DNA of 64,000 nt, from NCBI RefSeq assembly GCF_029589055.1, contig NZ_JARQZP010000003.1:1736001-1800000 (forward strand), in the 5' to 3' direction. Origin of the DNA: Vibrio hannami (GTDB lineage: Bacteria > Pseudomonadota > Gammaproteobacteria > Enterobacterales > Vibrionaceae). This document shows positions 16,606 to 25,234 of this stretch, piece after piece. The translations under genes were made by a program, and so were the position numbers. Position 1 is the stretch's first letter. Each line of letters begins with the position of its first letter. The notes under the pieces were generated by a model that made no database searches, was not told the DNA's origin, and worked only from the letters and a program-made list of their open reading frames with translations.

Positions 16606-19359
16606 ATGACAAAAAAGTGGTTTTCCGAGCAGGTAGATAATACCTTGGAAATGATGGGTACAACTATCGAGCAAGGTTTATCTGCTGAGGAAGTAAATAA
16701 TCGACATAATCAATACGGTAGCAACGAACTAGAAGAGCAAAATAAGAAAACGGCTCTTGAGTTGTTCTTGCATCAGTTCAAAAACCCATTGATTTTTATC
16801 CTTGGTATTGGAGCAGTGGTTTCTTTCTTTACCGGGCATTTGGTCGATGCGGTGGCTATTACCGTGATCATCTTTATCAACGCAATCATTGCTTTCTGGC
16901 AGGAGTTTAAAGCCCAGAAAGGAATGGAGGCACTTCGTGAAATGGCGGCGCCTGTTGCTCAAGTTAAACGTGGCGGCGAGTGGGTTTCCGTTCCAGCGAA
17001 GGAGTTGGTTCCTGGTGATATTTTAAAGATCAATACAGGCGACATTCTTGCAGCTGATGTTCGAATTCTGGAAGCGAATCGTCTATCCATTGATGAAGCG
17101 GCGCTGACTGGAGAATCAGAACCTGTAAACAAAAAGTCTTCAGCCCTTGAAGGTGAAAATATTGGTCTGGGCGATCAGAAGAACATGGGCTTTATGACGA
17201 CCATGGTGACCTCTGGTACTGGTTTGGGTGTTGTAACCGCTATCGGTATGAAAACCGAAGTTGGCCATATCGCGGATATGATGGCAAACACTGAAGAGAC
17301 CAAGACTCCGATGCAGGTTCGCATGGATACTATTGCTAAAACGCTAATGTTTGCTGCGTTGGCTGTAGTTGCCATTATCTGTGCATTTGGTCTGTATCAG
17401 GGTATGCCTTGGCTTGAGATCCTGAACACGGGTATTTCGCTTTCGGTAGCAGCGATTCCAGAAGGTTTGCCGACGGTAATCTCTATCGTCCTGACCATGG
17501 GTTCAACCCGTATGGTTAAAAGCAACGCACTGGCGAAGCAGCTGTCTGCAATTGAAACGCTGGGTTCCACCACCGTTATCTGTTCAGACAAAACCGGTAC
17601 GCTAACTCAGAACCAGATGCAGGTGATGAAGGCTTACGATGCAAATGGCCGTTTCTGGAATGTTAGTGGGATTGGTTTTGATCCTAGAGGTGAGTTTGTA
17701 GCAGTTGACCATACAACCGATGTGGAGAACAGCCCTGAAATGTTGCATGGCCTAACGGTAGCGACGCTTTGTAACGATGCGGAATACATCAAAGATGGTA
17801 GCAACTCTAAAGTACGTGGAAATCCAACTGAAGGCGCTCTGATTGTTGCGGCAGCGAAAGCTGGACTTGATCAGAAGAACATGCTTGAGAGCGGTGCATT
17901 CACTATCAAAGAGAAATTCCCGTTCGACTCTGAGCGCAAGATGGCATCGGTCATTGTACAAACTGATGACGGTAGACATTTCCTCGCTATCAAAGGTGCT
18001 CCGGATGTGATTCTAAGCAAAGCGTCTGGCTTTATGAGCGATGGTGAAGTGGTTGCGGTGAACACAGTGGCAACAGACGGCAACCTGGCACTCGCACCAA
18101 GTCCTGCTGAAGAACTGGTCACTATGTACGAAGCGGCAATTCAAGAGTTTGCGCATGACGCGCTGCGTACTCTGGCTGTTGGTTATCGTGAACTGTCTGA
18201 AGCGGAGCTGGAAAAAGATCATACCGAACTTGAGAGGGATGTAACGGTTCTTGGTCTGTTTGGAATCATGGACCCACCACGTCCGGAAGTGAAGGATGCC
18301 GTTAACAGCTGTTTCGATGCGGGTGTTCGCACGGTAATGATTACTGGCGACCATGCATTAACTGCAGCAGCGATTGCAAGACAAATTGGGATTATCCGTA
18401 GCGAAGAAGACCTTGTTGTAACCGGCGTTGAACTGGATGAAATGAGCGATGAACAGCTGCAAGAAATCTGTCCGAAAGTAGCGGTATTTGCTCGTGTTAC
18501 CCCGGAGCACAAGCTTCGTATCGTAAAAGCGCAGCAGTTCAACAATGAAGTTGCGGCAATGACGGGTGATGGCGTGAATGATGCACCTGCACTTCGCAGA
18601 GCTGATATTGGTGTAGCAATGGGTATTACAGGTACTTCCGTCGCGAAAGACTCCGGAGATCTGATCCTATTGGATGACAACTTCAGCACGATTGTTAAAG
18701 CTGTGCGTCAAGGGCGCCAGATCTTCGACAATCTGCGTAAGTTTATTCGTCAAGCACTAACGGCAAATGTAGGTGAAGTATCGGTAATCCTGATTGCCTT
18801 TATGGTGATGGGACCAGAGACAATTCTGCCACTAACACCGCTAATGATTCTTTGGATCAACCTTGTCTCAGATGGTCTGCCAGCGTTAGCGCTAGGTGTT
18901 GAACCGGAAGAAAAAGATTTGATGGAGCGCAAACCGCGTAAGCGTAACGAGAGCTTCTTTGGCGACCACCTTGGTATCAGAATCCTGGTTCGCGGCTTAG
19001 CGTTAGGTGGAATGAGCTACCTGGCATTTAGCTGGGCACTGGAAGCAGGTCACAGCGCAGCTTACGCGCAAACAATGGCGTTCACCATGCTGATTTTTGC
19101 TCAGCTATGGCACCTGTTTGACTCGAGAACGTTTAGCTCGATCTTCCGTAAGAACCCATTTACTAACAAGTATCTGCTAGGAGCAGTAGCGCTTTCATCA
19201 GTGCTTTCACTAAGCGTGATCTATTCGGGTATCGGCCAGATTATCTTCGGTACTGAGGCTCTAAGTGGTGCGCATATGTTCGGCATCATTATGGCGTCAT
19301 CTCTGCCAACGTTAGTGATGTCTGGTCTTAAGGAGCTAACAAAAATTAAGTTTGTTTAA
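16606..19359 (+). CDS. P2-type cation-transporting ATPase (Ca2+-ATPase-like)
   Basis: 917 residues from ATG 16606, preceded by GGAG 7 bases away; an in-frame TTG at 16594 is less likely. The order is cation_ATPase_N, A-domain TGES, M4 PEGLP, phosphorylation motif DKTGT, KGAPD, TGDGVNDAPALRRADIGVAMG hinge and the M5-M10 bundle. Ion-site residues resemble SERCA/PMCA: E in PEGLP, N and E in NVGEV (M5), N and D in NLVSDGLPA (M6). The M8 segment reads MLIFAQLWHLF, with Q where SERCA has a site-I Glu, as in single-Ca2+ pumps. It likely expels Ca2+, or possibly Mn2+ or Na+, from the cytoplasm. It is flanked by two tiny membrane-protein genes and followed by an antiporter. Confidence 0.88.
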   Translation: MTKKWFSEQVDNTLEMMGTTIEQGLSAEEVNNRHNQYGSNELEEQNKKTALELFLHQFKNPLIFILGIGAVVSFFTGHLVDAVAITVIIFINAIIAFWQEFKAQKGMEALREMAAPVAQVKRGGEWVSVPAKELVPGDILKINTGDILAADVRILEANRLSIDEAALTGESEPVNKKSSALEGENIGLGDQKNMGFMTTMVTSGTGLGVVTAIGMKTEVGHIADMMANTEETKTPMQVRMDTIAKTLMFAALAVVAIICAFGLYQGMPWLEILNTGISLSVAAIPEGLPTVISIVLTMGSTRMVKSNALAKQLSAIETLGSTTVICSDKTGTLTQNQMQVMKAYDANGRFWNVSGIGFDPRGEFVAVDHTTDVENSPEMLHGLTVATLCNDAEYIKDGSNSKVRGNPTEGALIVAAAKAGLDQKNMLESGAFTIKEKFPFDSERKMASVIVQTDDGRHFLAIKGAPDVILSKASGFMSDGEVVAVNTVATDGNLALAPSPAEELVTMYEAAIQEFAHDALRTLAVGYRELSEAELEKDHTELERDVTVLGLFGIMDPPRPEVKDAVNSCFDAGVRTVMITGDHALTAAAIARQIGIIRSEEDLVVTGVELDEMSDEQLQEICPKVAVFARVTPEHKLRIVKAQQFNNEVAAMTGDGVNDAPALRRADIGVAMGITGTSVAKDSGDLILLDDNFSTIVKAVRQGRQIFDNLRKFIRQALTANVGEVSVILIAFMVMGPETILPLTPLMILWINLVSDGLPALALGVEPEEKDLMERKPRKRNESFFGDHLGIRILVRGLALGGMSYLAFSWALEAGHSAAYAQTMAFTMLIFAQLWHLFDSRTFSSIFRKNPFTNKYLLGAVALSSVLSLSVIYSGIGQIIFGTEALSGAHMFGIIMASSLPTLVMSGLKELTKIKFV

Positions 19360-19376
19360 CCAAAAGGAGGTGACTT

Positions 19377-19469
19377 ATGGGAGACGAAAAAAGAGCAAAC
19401 AAGACATTTGCCAAGTTTTTTCTAAGTCTATTTGCAGGTCTGGGTATTTTTTCTAGTTGTTCAGCCTAG
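19377..19469 (+). CDS. Micropeptide (30 aa) immediately downstream of the ATPase
   Basis: A near-ideal ribosome-binding site AAGGAGGTG precedes ATG 19377, only 17 bases after the ATPase stop, so it is translated from the same mRNA. The peptide is a charged head (MGDEKRANKT) followed by one hydrophobic helix FAKFFLSLFAGLGIFSSCSA. A strong terminator follows 20 bases later. The size, the tight coupling and the membrane helix recall small regulatory subunits of P-type ATPases such as KdpF. The role is inferred, and no homologue is recognised. Confidence 0.7.
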   Translation: MGDEKRANKTFAKFFLSLFAGLGIFSSCSA

Positions 19470-19488
19470 TTAGTGCCTAAAGCCTGTA

Positions 19489-19519
19489 GGCAGCCATTGA
19501 GTTCAATGGCTGCCTTTTT
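19489..19519 (+). terminator. Terminator after ATPase-micropeptide operon
   Basis: Stem GGCAGCCATT / AATGGCTGCC around GAGTTC, followed by TTTTT. Confidence 0.92.
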
Positions 19520-19542
19520 AACGGTTTTTTTGGAGAGAGTTA

Positions 19543-20718
19543 ATGCACAAAATTATTATTTATTCACTATTGCTGCTGGCGGGGCTGATACTGTCTCAGT
19601 TTTTGCCGACGGTGATCCCGGGCTACGCATCGATTCAGCCTGTTATCTTTATCGTCACTATGGTTGCGCTGAGTTACATCATGATCAATGTAGGACGCGA
19701 GTTTGAGATAGATAAAAACAACCTGAAGAAATATGGCTGGGACTATGTTGTTGCCATGACGACGGCGACTTTCCCGTGGATTGGCGTTGTTCTGTATTTT
19801 ATGTTTGTTCTGTTCCCATCCTCAATGTGGACTGACGGAGATGCTTGGAAAGAGCTGTTTATTATTGGTCGTTTTGCCGCGCCTACCTCTGCAGGCGTTC
19901 TATTTGCCATGTTGACCGCAGCAGGTCTGGGTGCAACCTGGGTATTTGCCAAAGCGCGGGTATTAGCAATATTCGACGATCTGGATACGGTCTTGCTGAT
20001 GATTCCTCTTACTATCCTGGTGATGGGCTGGAATCCTATGATGGGCGTTGCACTACTGTTGATGATTGTATTGCTAGCTATCGGCTACAAATACCTTCAC
20101 TTATGGGATATTCCTGCAAGCGCATCTATGATTATTGCGTACTCTCTTCTGATTACTTTTGTGTGTGAGCTTTTCTACTTTAAATCGGGTGTTCACTTTG
20201 AAGTTCTATTACCTGCGTTTGTGCTTGGTTGTTTGATGAAATCACAGCATGAATCAGAGAGTGACGAGAGAGTTTCAACGGCTGTAGCTGCGTCATTTAT
20301 GGTGCTGGTGGGTCTTTCACTGCCGCTTATCTTTGGTGAAGTTACTCCGGTGATGGATGCAGAAAGTGTAACGGCAGCAATGGAGCCTATGGGTAAGCGA
20401 GAGATTGTTAAACACGTGCTGTTTATTACATTAATTGCAAATGTCGCGAAGATGTTCCCGCTGTTCTGTTACCGCAAAGAAGCCTCGCTTAAAGAGCGTT
20501 TAGCGCTTTCTCTGGCAATGTGCCCGAGAGGTGAAGTGGGTGCTGGTGTTATTATGATCTCGCTGGGTTACGGTATGGGTGGCCCGGTAATTACTATAGC
20601 AATGTTAGCATTAGCACTGAATCTAATGATGACGGGTGGGTTTATTATTGCGGTTCGGAAGTTAATTGAGCAGCAGCCTGAAAATATACCGCTTAAACCT
20701 ATTCAATCCCAAGTTTAA
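19543..20718 (+). CDS. Cation:proton antiporter (CPA2-like)
   Basis: 391 residues, almost entirely hydrophobic with about 11-12 helices, and no C-terminal TrkA domain. Segments such as FIIGRFAAPTSAGVLFAMLTAAGL, the FDDLDTVLLMIPLTIL pair of acids in mid-helix, and MCPRGEVGAGVI near the C-terminus match Na+/H+ or K+/H+ exchangers of the CPA2 class. It lies 74 bases after the ATPase operon but beyond a terminator. GGAGAG precedes the ATG by 6 bases. Together with the ATPase it suggests control of divalent or monovalent cations. The ion is not determined. Confidence 0.8.
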   Translation: MHKIIIYSLLLLAGLILSQFLPTVIPGYASIQPVIFIVTMVALSYIMINVGREFEIDKNNLKKYGWDYVVAMTTATFPWIGVVLYFMFVLFPSSMWTDGDAWKELFIIGRFAAPTSAGVLFAMLTAAGLGATWVFAKARVLAIFDDLDTVLLMIPLTILVMGWNPMMGVALLLMIVLLAIGYKYLHLWDIPASASMIIAYSLLITFVCELFYFKSGVHFEVLLPAFVLGCLMKSQHESESDERVSTAVAASFMVLVGLSLPLIFGEVTPVMDAESVTAAMEPMGKREIVKHVLFITLIANVAKMFPLFCYRKEASLKERLALSLAMCPRGEVGAGVIMISLGYGMGGPVITIAMLALALNLMMTGGFIIAVRKLIEQQPENIPLKPIQSQV

Positions 20719-20733
20719 CTACCAACTAAATAG

Positions 20734-20766
20734 CCCTGATTTATTTCGATATAATTCAGGGTTTTA
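20734..20766 (+). terminator. Terminator after antiporter
   Basis: CCCTGA...TCAGGG (20734-20739 and 20756-20761) with extended AT pairing around TTCGAT, then GTTTTA. Confidence 0.65.
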
Positions 20767-20896
20767 TAGATTTCTTTCGTTTTTGTTCCTTTATATCGTG
20801 TTCCAATAAGTATATATAAAACTTTCCCAATCCTTTTTGCGTATCTTCTTTATATTAATTTTCTTTTAGTTCAATAACTTTGAGCTAGCTAATATC

Positions 20897-20998
20897 ACCA
20901 ATATATACTCAAGTAACCTAAGATGTAGGATTTAGAGCTGCATCTTAAGCTGTTGGGTGTGTATTGATTCCTCTATGGATTATATTGGTGAACATGGT
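20897..20998. repeat. Nested palindromic intergenic element
   Basis: An outer inverted repeat TCACCAATATA / TATATTGGTGA encloses an inner hairpin TAAGATGTAG / CTGCATCTTA around GATTTAGAG (about 20918-20947). No start codon or ribosome site is associated. It resembles the dispersed palindromic extragenic repeats common between Vibrio genes, or a structured RNA. Copy number cannot be judged from this window, where only one copy was seen. Confidence 0.5.
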
Positions 20999-21377
20999 TT
21001 AATTACTTTGCTTATTTTATTTAAATAGCGCCCCTATTAATATTTCATTACATTTCTCATTATCAATATTTTTGAAGTCTATTATCAGTAATATTAAGAA
21101 ATAAACACATATCGTAGCTTTTTTGTTTTTTATTTTTCATTGTTCTTACAATAAACTGACATTCCTCTTGGGGATTAACTGAGTGTAGTTTTAACTTATA
21201 TTGATTTTTATTAAATTGTTTAATATCAATATCTTACTTATTTGATATTATCAAAAAACTTGATTGTTTATATGAAGTGAATCAATTTCATTGATCTCGG
21301 AACTCTGAGTAATATTTTTGACAGGCATATTTAGCTAACACAGCTATTCATTCTGTCTAAAATAATCAGGAGAAATA
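20999..21377. other. Long AT-rich leader before the CBS gene
   Basis: Very AT-rich, with repeated ATTAATATT-like runs and no supported gene. AGGAGAAATA directly before 21378 is the ribosome site of the CBS gene. Confidence 0.35.
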
Positions 21378-21941
21378 ATGAGTAATTTATTAACGGTTAG
21401 AGATATTTTAAATGTAGATTCCCCAGTGCTAGCACCAGATATGCCGATTGCAATGGCAATCGATATGTTTGTAAATAATAGCACTAAGGGTGCGCCGGTA
21501 TGTGATGCTACCGGAAGCCTCGTCGGTTTTTTATCTGCACACGATATTATGGTGGAAATGTGGTGCCAGGACTATCAGCCAGATACGAAGGTAACAGTAC
21601 AAGAATTAATGAAGAGCGAGCTTGTAACTTTAGACATCGAGTCCCCTTTAACAGATGTAATAGAACTTCTAGCCTTAGATAAAGATCAGCTATATCCGGT
21701 TACAGAAATGGGCTACGCAACTGAGCTTTCAACTCTATCACTAGAGCAAAGAGCAAAAGTAATGAAAGTTCATAAACCACAGATTCTACCCGTATTGGAT
21801 AATGGAAAGTTTGCAGGCGTTATCTCGCGTCATGAGATTCTGCAGTCAATTCGCACTCTATTCCCTGAAGTACCTTTACATAGAGACGACGTTTCTAAAG
21901 AAAATACGGTATCCGAGTCCTTTCCCAACGCAACGGTTTAA
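21378..21941 (+). CDS. CBS-domain pair protein
   Basis: 187 residues carrying two CBS motifs, residues about 9-65 (PIAMAIDMFVNNSTKGAPVCDATGSLVGFLSAHDI) and about 75-175 (ESPLTDVIELL...LPVLDNGKFAGVISRHEIL). CBS pairs bind adenosine nucleotides or metal ions and gate transporters or enzymes. The second repeat contains a 30-residue insert. A polytopic membrane protein of unknown function starts 78 bases downstream on the same strand, so this is probably its soluble regulatory partner. Confidence 0.85.
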   Translation: MSNLLTVRDILNVDSPVLAPDMPIAMAIDMFVNNSTKGAPVCDATGSLVGFLSAHDIMVEMWCQDYQPDTKVTVQELMKSELVTLDIESPLTDVIELLALDKDQLYPVTEMGYATELSTLSLEQRAKVMKVHKPQILPVLDNGKFAGVISRHEILQSIRTLFPEVPLHRDDVSKENTVSESFPNATV

Positions 21942-22019
21942 ACAGACCCGATTTACTCGCCACAGCCAGGTTTAAGTACCTAGTGTTGTGAGTGAGATTT
22001 AAGTTTATTTGGAGTTACA

Positions 22020-23549
22020 ATGGAACAAGTTTTCCACTTATATGCCCTTAATCATTTCTTTTTGGCTATGATGATTTTGGTCATTATGGTTCTGGTTGCC
22101 CGCACTTTGGTGGCTGGAACAAAATATTCGTCATTACTAGTAATCGTTGTTTTTGGTCTAGGTCTTGGCGCGCTTTTGGTGAAAAGCGGTATGACCCCAC
22201 CGGGATTGGGTGACTTTCCGGTTGTTGTTTTGATCAGCCAAACAACGGTCATTGCTTTGATTGCTTCCTTCTTTGTGGGTGGCCAGGAGATAAAACGCCT
22301 TATATCGAAGAGTGATATGTCCGGTGGTCAGCTCATAGAGCCTTCTCAAAAAGAAGTGATTGTGGGTACCAGTACTACTCAACTGACTTATATTGGGCGC
22401 GCTTTTTTATTGTTGGTTGGTATACAAGCTGTAGATGTGCTGATCGCTGGTAGAACAAGCGAAGTAATGTTAGGTGAGTCCTATCTACTGCTGGCTTATG
22501 TATGCATAGCTGCGGCTTTTATTTGGCTAGATGCAGGCGCTAAAATTCGAAATAAATCGGTATACATTCGAAAAGGTTTCCTTGAGGTCATTGCTATATT
22601 GGTTGTTCTGATGCTGTCACGCAATATATCGAATGTTGTCGGTGCCTATATCAGCTTACCTCAGATATTTTTCGCAATGATTTTATCTTCGGGCCTTGGC
22701 GTGGCTTTTCCGAAGTGGAAACTAGGTCCGACAATGAATGCACTCTTGTTCGCTGGTATTCCGCTTGTTCTGGCGGGTAGCTTTATCGTTGGTGGTTCTC
22801 ATATGTTGGAAGCATTCGCATTGCCTGGCCTTCAAAGTGTTATTGTATATGGGTTTGCAGGACAAGTTTTCTGGATGTTTGGTGGGTTAGCTCTATTGAT
22901 ATTTGTAGGCTACGCGAACCATGTCCGTAACCTGGCACCGGGAATGGCTGGTGGTCTATCACACACGGGTCTAACGGGCGCATGTACCGCAGGTGACTTT
23001 GGTAACACAGCGGCAACTCGCGCTCCAATAATGATCAATATTCCATTTGTTGGACATATATTTGTGTTTACGATACTTGCTGCAAGCGCAGAAGCCGGTG
23101 CGTTAATGACACAGTGGACACTTCCATTGTTAGCTGTAGGCGCAGTATTTGTTGTGTTGTCATTGAAAAATCTTCGTAACGCAAATGGCTGTGAAAGTAC
23201 GGAAGTAAAAGGGCTTATGCAGTTTTCACTGGGTTGGCAGATCATGGCGGTGTTTGGCAGCTTTACACTTCTGGCACTGGCAGGTATGTCTCTGGAAAAT
23301 GCGTCTATGGCAGCTTCTTCTGGTCTATCGCACTTTGGACTATTTGCAGCAGTACAGGAAGGAATGTTTGGCGCTACTGCTGCAAGCTTAATCACCTTCA
23401 CATTTGCTATGACATTCCTAGTTCATCCGTTGGTGTTCAGTATGTTCGGGAAAGCTGCAGAAAATGGTGGGCAAATGGCAAGAAAAACGGCTTTATCGTT
23501 CGCTATGCTAGGCTTTACCGGAGTCATGTACGCAATCTACCTAATCTAA
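22020..23549 (+). CDS. Polytopic membrane protein, putative transporter, family not recognised
   Basis: 509 residues with about 12-13 predicted helices and few charged residues. Glycine-rich re-entrant-like segments recur: GLGLGALLVKSGMTPPGLGDFP (about 46-67), GGLSHTGLTGACTAGDFGNTAATRAP (about 311-336) and ASSGLSHFGLFAAVQEGMFGATAAS (about 436-460). These resemble the paired hairpin motifs of Na+-coupled carriers such as GltS or CPA-type proteins, but I cannot place it in a family. GGAGTT lies before the start. Co-transcription with the CBS protein upstream is likely; that protein could sense energy or ions for it. Confidence 0.65.
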   Translation: MEQVFHLYALNHFFLAMMILVIMVLVARTLVAGTKYSSLLVIVVFGLGLGALLVKSGMTPPGLGDFPVVVLISQTTVIALIASFFVGGQEIKRLISKSDMSGGQLIEPSQKEVIVGTSTTQLTYIGRAFLLLVGIQAVDVLIAGRTSEVMLGESYLLLAYVCIAAAFIWLDAGAKIRNKSVYIRKGFLEVIAILVVLMLSRNISNVVGAYISLPQIFFAMILSSGLGVAFPKWKLGPTMNALLFAGIPLVLAGSFIVGGSHMLEAFALPGLQSVIVYGFAGQVFWMFGGLALLIFVGYANHVRNLAPGMAGGLSHTGLTGACTAGDFGNTAATRAPIMINIPFVGHIFVFTILAASAEAGALMTQWTLPLLAVGAVFVVLSLKNLRNANGCESTEVKGLMQFSLGWQIMAVFGSFTLLALAGMSLENASMAASSGLSHFGLFAAVQEGMFGATAASLITFTFAMTFLVHPLVFSMFGKAAENGGQMARKTALSFAMLGFTGVMYAIYLI

Positions 23550-23591
23550 CCAAAAGAGGCGTGAAATTAGTCGCGCCTTAGGTTGCTAACA

Positions 23592-23620
23592 AAGGTCTGG
23601 GCTTTGGCCTAGACCTTTAA
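23592..23620 (+). terminator. Terminator after the CBS/membrane-protein pair
   Basis: AGGTCT...AGACCT (23593-23598 and 23611-23616) extended by GGGC/GGCC, followed by TTTAA. A weaker hairpin AGGCGTG/CGCGCCT precedes it near 23555. Confidence 0.65.
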
Positions 23621-23743
23621 CCAACGGAGAATATTTGGATGACTCATTTATGAGAATGATTCCTAATTGCCATTGGAGGTTTATGAACTAGAATTTAATT
23701 ACTTATTTATCAGTAACGCCTTTCACTAACTAGGGAGGCATAT

Positions 23744-25183
23744 ATGAATGCTTCACCGATCTTCCGACTTTTAGCTTTACTCATTTATTTGGCAGGATTC
23801 TCTGCACACGCGAATACTTCCTTTTCGAATGTTGATATTGAAAGTATATCGCTATCTGGTAAACCCTATTACCAGATAGAAGCCGATCTTTCTGCAGACT
23901 TTGTTCGCTCCGACAATTCTCACGGGGCATTTTCAGTCCCCATTTCTATGCTAGTTCCGCAAGACCGTTGTAATCAGACAGCTATCGTAGATGTGGTAAA
24001 CAGTGTGTTGTTTGAGTTTCCGGAAACGGCTCTCGGACATACCCCTATTAACTTCGCCCGCTTATTTTTGGGTGACGACTTTATCTCTGGTAGGCAACAC
24101 AACAAGGGTTTTTCTTATGTCGCTGTACAGTGGAATAAGAGTGTTACAGACGAAAGTGGGACTGGTCATATTGAACGAGGCACCGATGGTTACATCATTC
24201 TCGAAACCTTAACCGAGGCCATGCGGGACAACCTGATTCAGGAATACCTACCGTCTAAAAATCACTGCAAAACTCGTCATGTCATCGGTTTTGGTTGGTC
24301 TCAAACGGGTAAATTGCTGGCAGAAATGTTGACTGAAGAACGAAACGGAACCTCTGATAAGCCAGTATTTGATGGGCTTTTTCTCGGCGTAGCAGGTGGG
24401 ATATGCCGCTCTATGGAAGATAGTAGTTACCCCTGGAGCTACCATAATTGCGATGAGCCACCCGTTAGCCATGTTCCGGTAGTCGCTTTTAATACTCAAA
24501 GTGAAGTGGAACTCGCTTTCGGTAGCGGTGCATTACGAACGCCATCTCACGATCTAGCCATATACGACTATGCAGGGCTTGCTCACATTGATGCTAGGTT
24601 CCTACCATTTGACTTTGTATTCGCGGATCTCGGACTTGAATTTCAGCAGAATCCAGTCTCGGTAATTCCGGGTGTTCGCGCCTCATTTTGGAATCTTTAT
24701 CTTTGGGTCAGGTACCACATCTCCCCGGCAGAGAGCCAGTTATTGCACTCTGCTATGACTGATTTAGATTCAGTTTCTTTCCTTGATATCAGAGGCGATG
24801 CAAGCCTGGCAAGCTGGAGCGGCGGAGACATTTATAGTACAGACATAGATCAAGATGACGTCGCTGACAGTGGTATTCGCTTGCCTCATATGGCGTCTAC
24901 AATAGGCGAACATCAGCAATATAATGTCGGTGCTCCTTTGGGAGTATATGGTGGTATCGATTTTAACTATGCTGGAGGCCCCGGGATCTTCTTTGCAAAT
25001 GGTGGGACTTTTCAGCCGTACTCAGAAGAGGAGTTAGCCCAGCTGTATCCTACTAAAGAAGAGTATATGAACAAGGTTCGTGGTGCCGCTTATTACCTGG
25101 TTTTTCAGCGCTATCTCTTACCAGAGGATGCCAGAACCATTATAGAGGAAGCCAATCAGTTGCAAATGTCGCATTGGGAATAG
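23744..25183 (+). CDS. Secreted alpha/beta-hydrolase-domain protein
   Basis: 479 residues. The signal peptide (MNASPIFRLLALLIYLAGFS, cleavage near AHA-N) sends it to the periplasm or outside. The nucleophile-elbow-like motif GFGWSQTG lies near residue 184-191, with the Ser in the position used by the alpha/beta hydrolase domain family of about 450-500 residues (PF20091 type). DLRG-like FLDIRGDASL and a C-terminal Asp/His-rich stretch follow. Substrate unknown; bulky esters are plausible. A GGAGG ribosome site precedes the ATG. It is convergent with a LysR regulator and not obviously in an operon. Confidence 0.65.
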   Translation: MNASPIFRLLALLIYLAGFSAHANTSFSNVDIESISLSGKPYYQIEADLSADFVRSDNSHGAFSVPISMLVPQDRCNQTAIVDVVNSVLFEFPETALGHTPINFARLFLGDDFISGRQHNKGFSYVAVQWNKSVTDESGTGHIERGTDGYIILETLTEAMRDNLIQEYLPSKNHCKTRHVIGFGWSQTGKLLAEMLTEERNGTSDKPVFDGLFLGVAGGICRSMEDSSYPWSYHNCDEPPVSHVPVVAFNTQSEVELAFGSGALRTPSHDLAIYDYAGLAHIDARFLPFDFVFADLGLEFQQNPVSVIPGVRASFWNLYLWVRYHISPAESQLLHSAMTDLDSVSFLDIRGDASLASWSGGDIYSTDIDQDDVADSGIRLPHMASTIGEHQQYNVGAPLGVYGGIDFNYAGGPGIFFANGGTFQPYSEEELAQLYPTKEEYMNKVRGAAYYLVFQRYLLPEDARTIIEEANQLQMSHWE

Positions 25184-25192
25184 AAAAGTCTA

Positions 25193-25225
25193 GCGGTAGA
25201 GTTTCTTTCGAGGCAACTCTACCGC
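25193..25225. terminator. Bidirectional terminator hairpin
   Basis: Stem GCGGTAGAGTT / AACTCTACCGC (25193-25203 and 25215-25225); the T-rich tail is on the minus side, so it best serves the LysR gene. Confidence 0.7.
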
Positions 25226-25234
25226 AGGTTGGTG

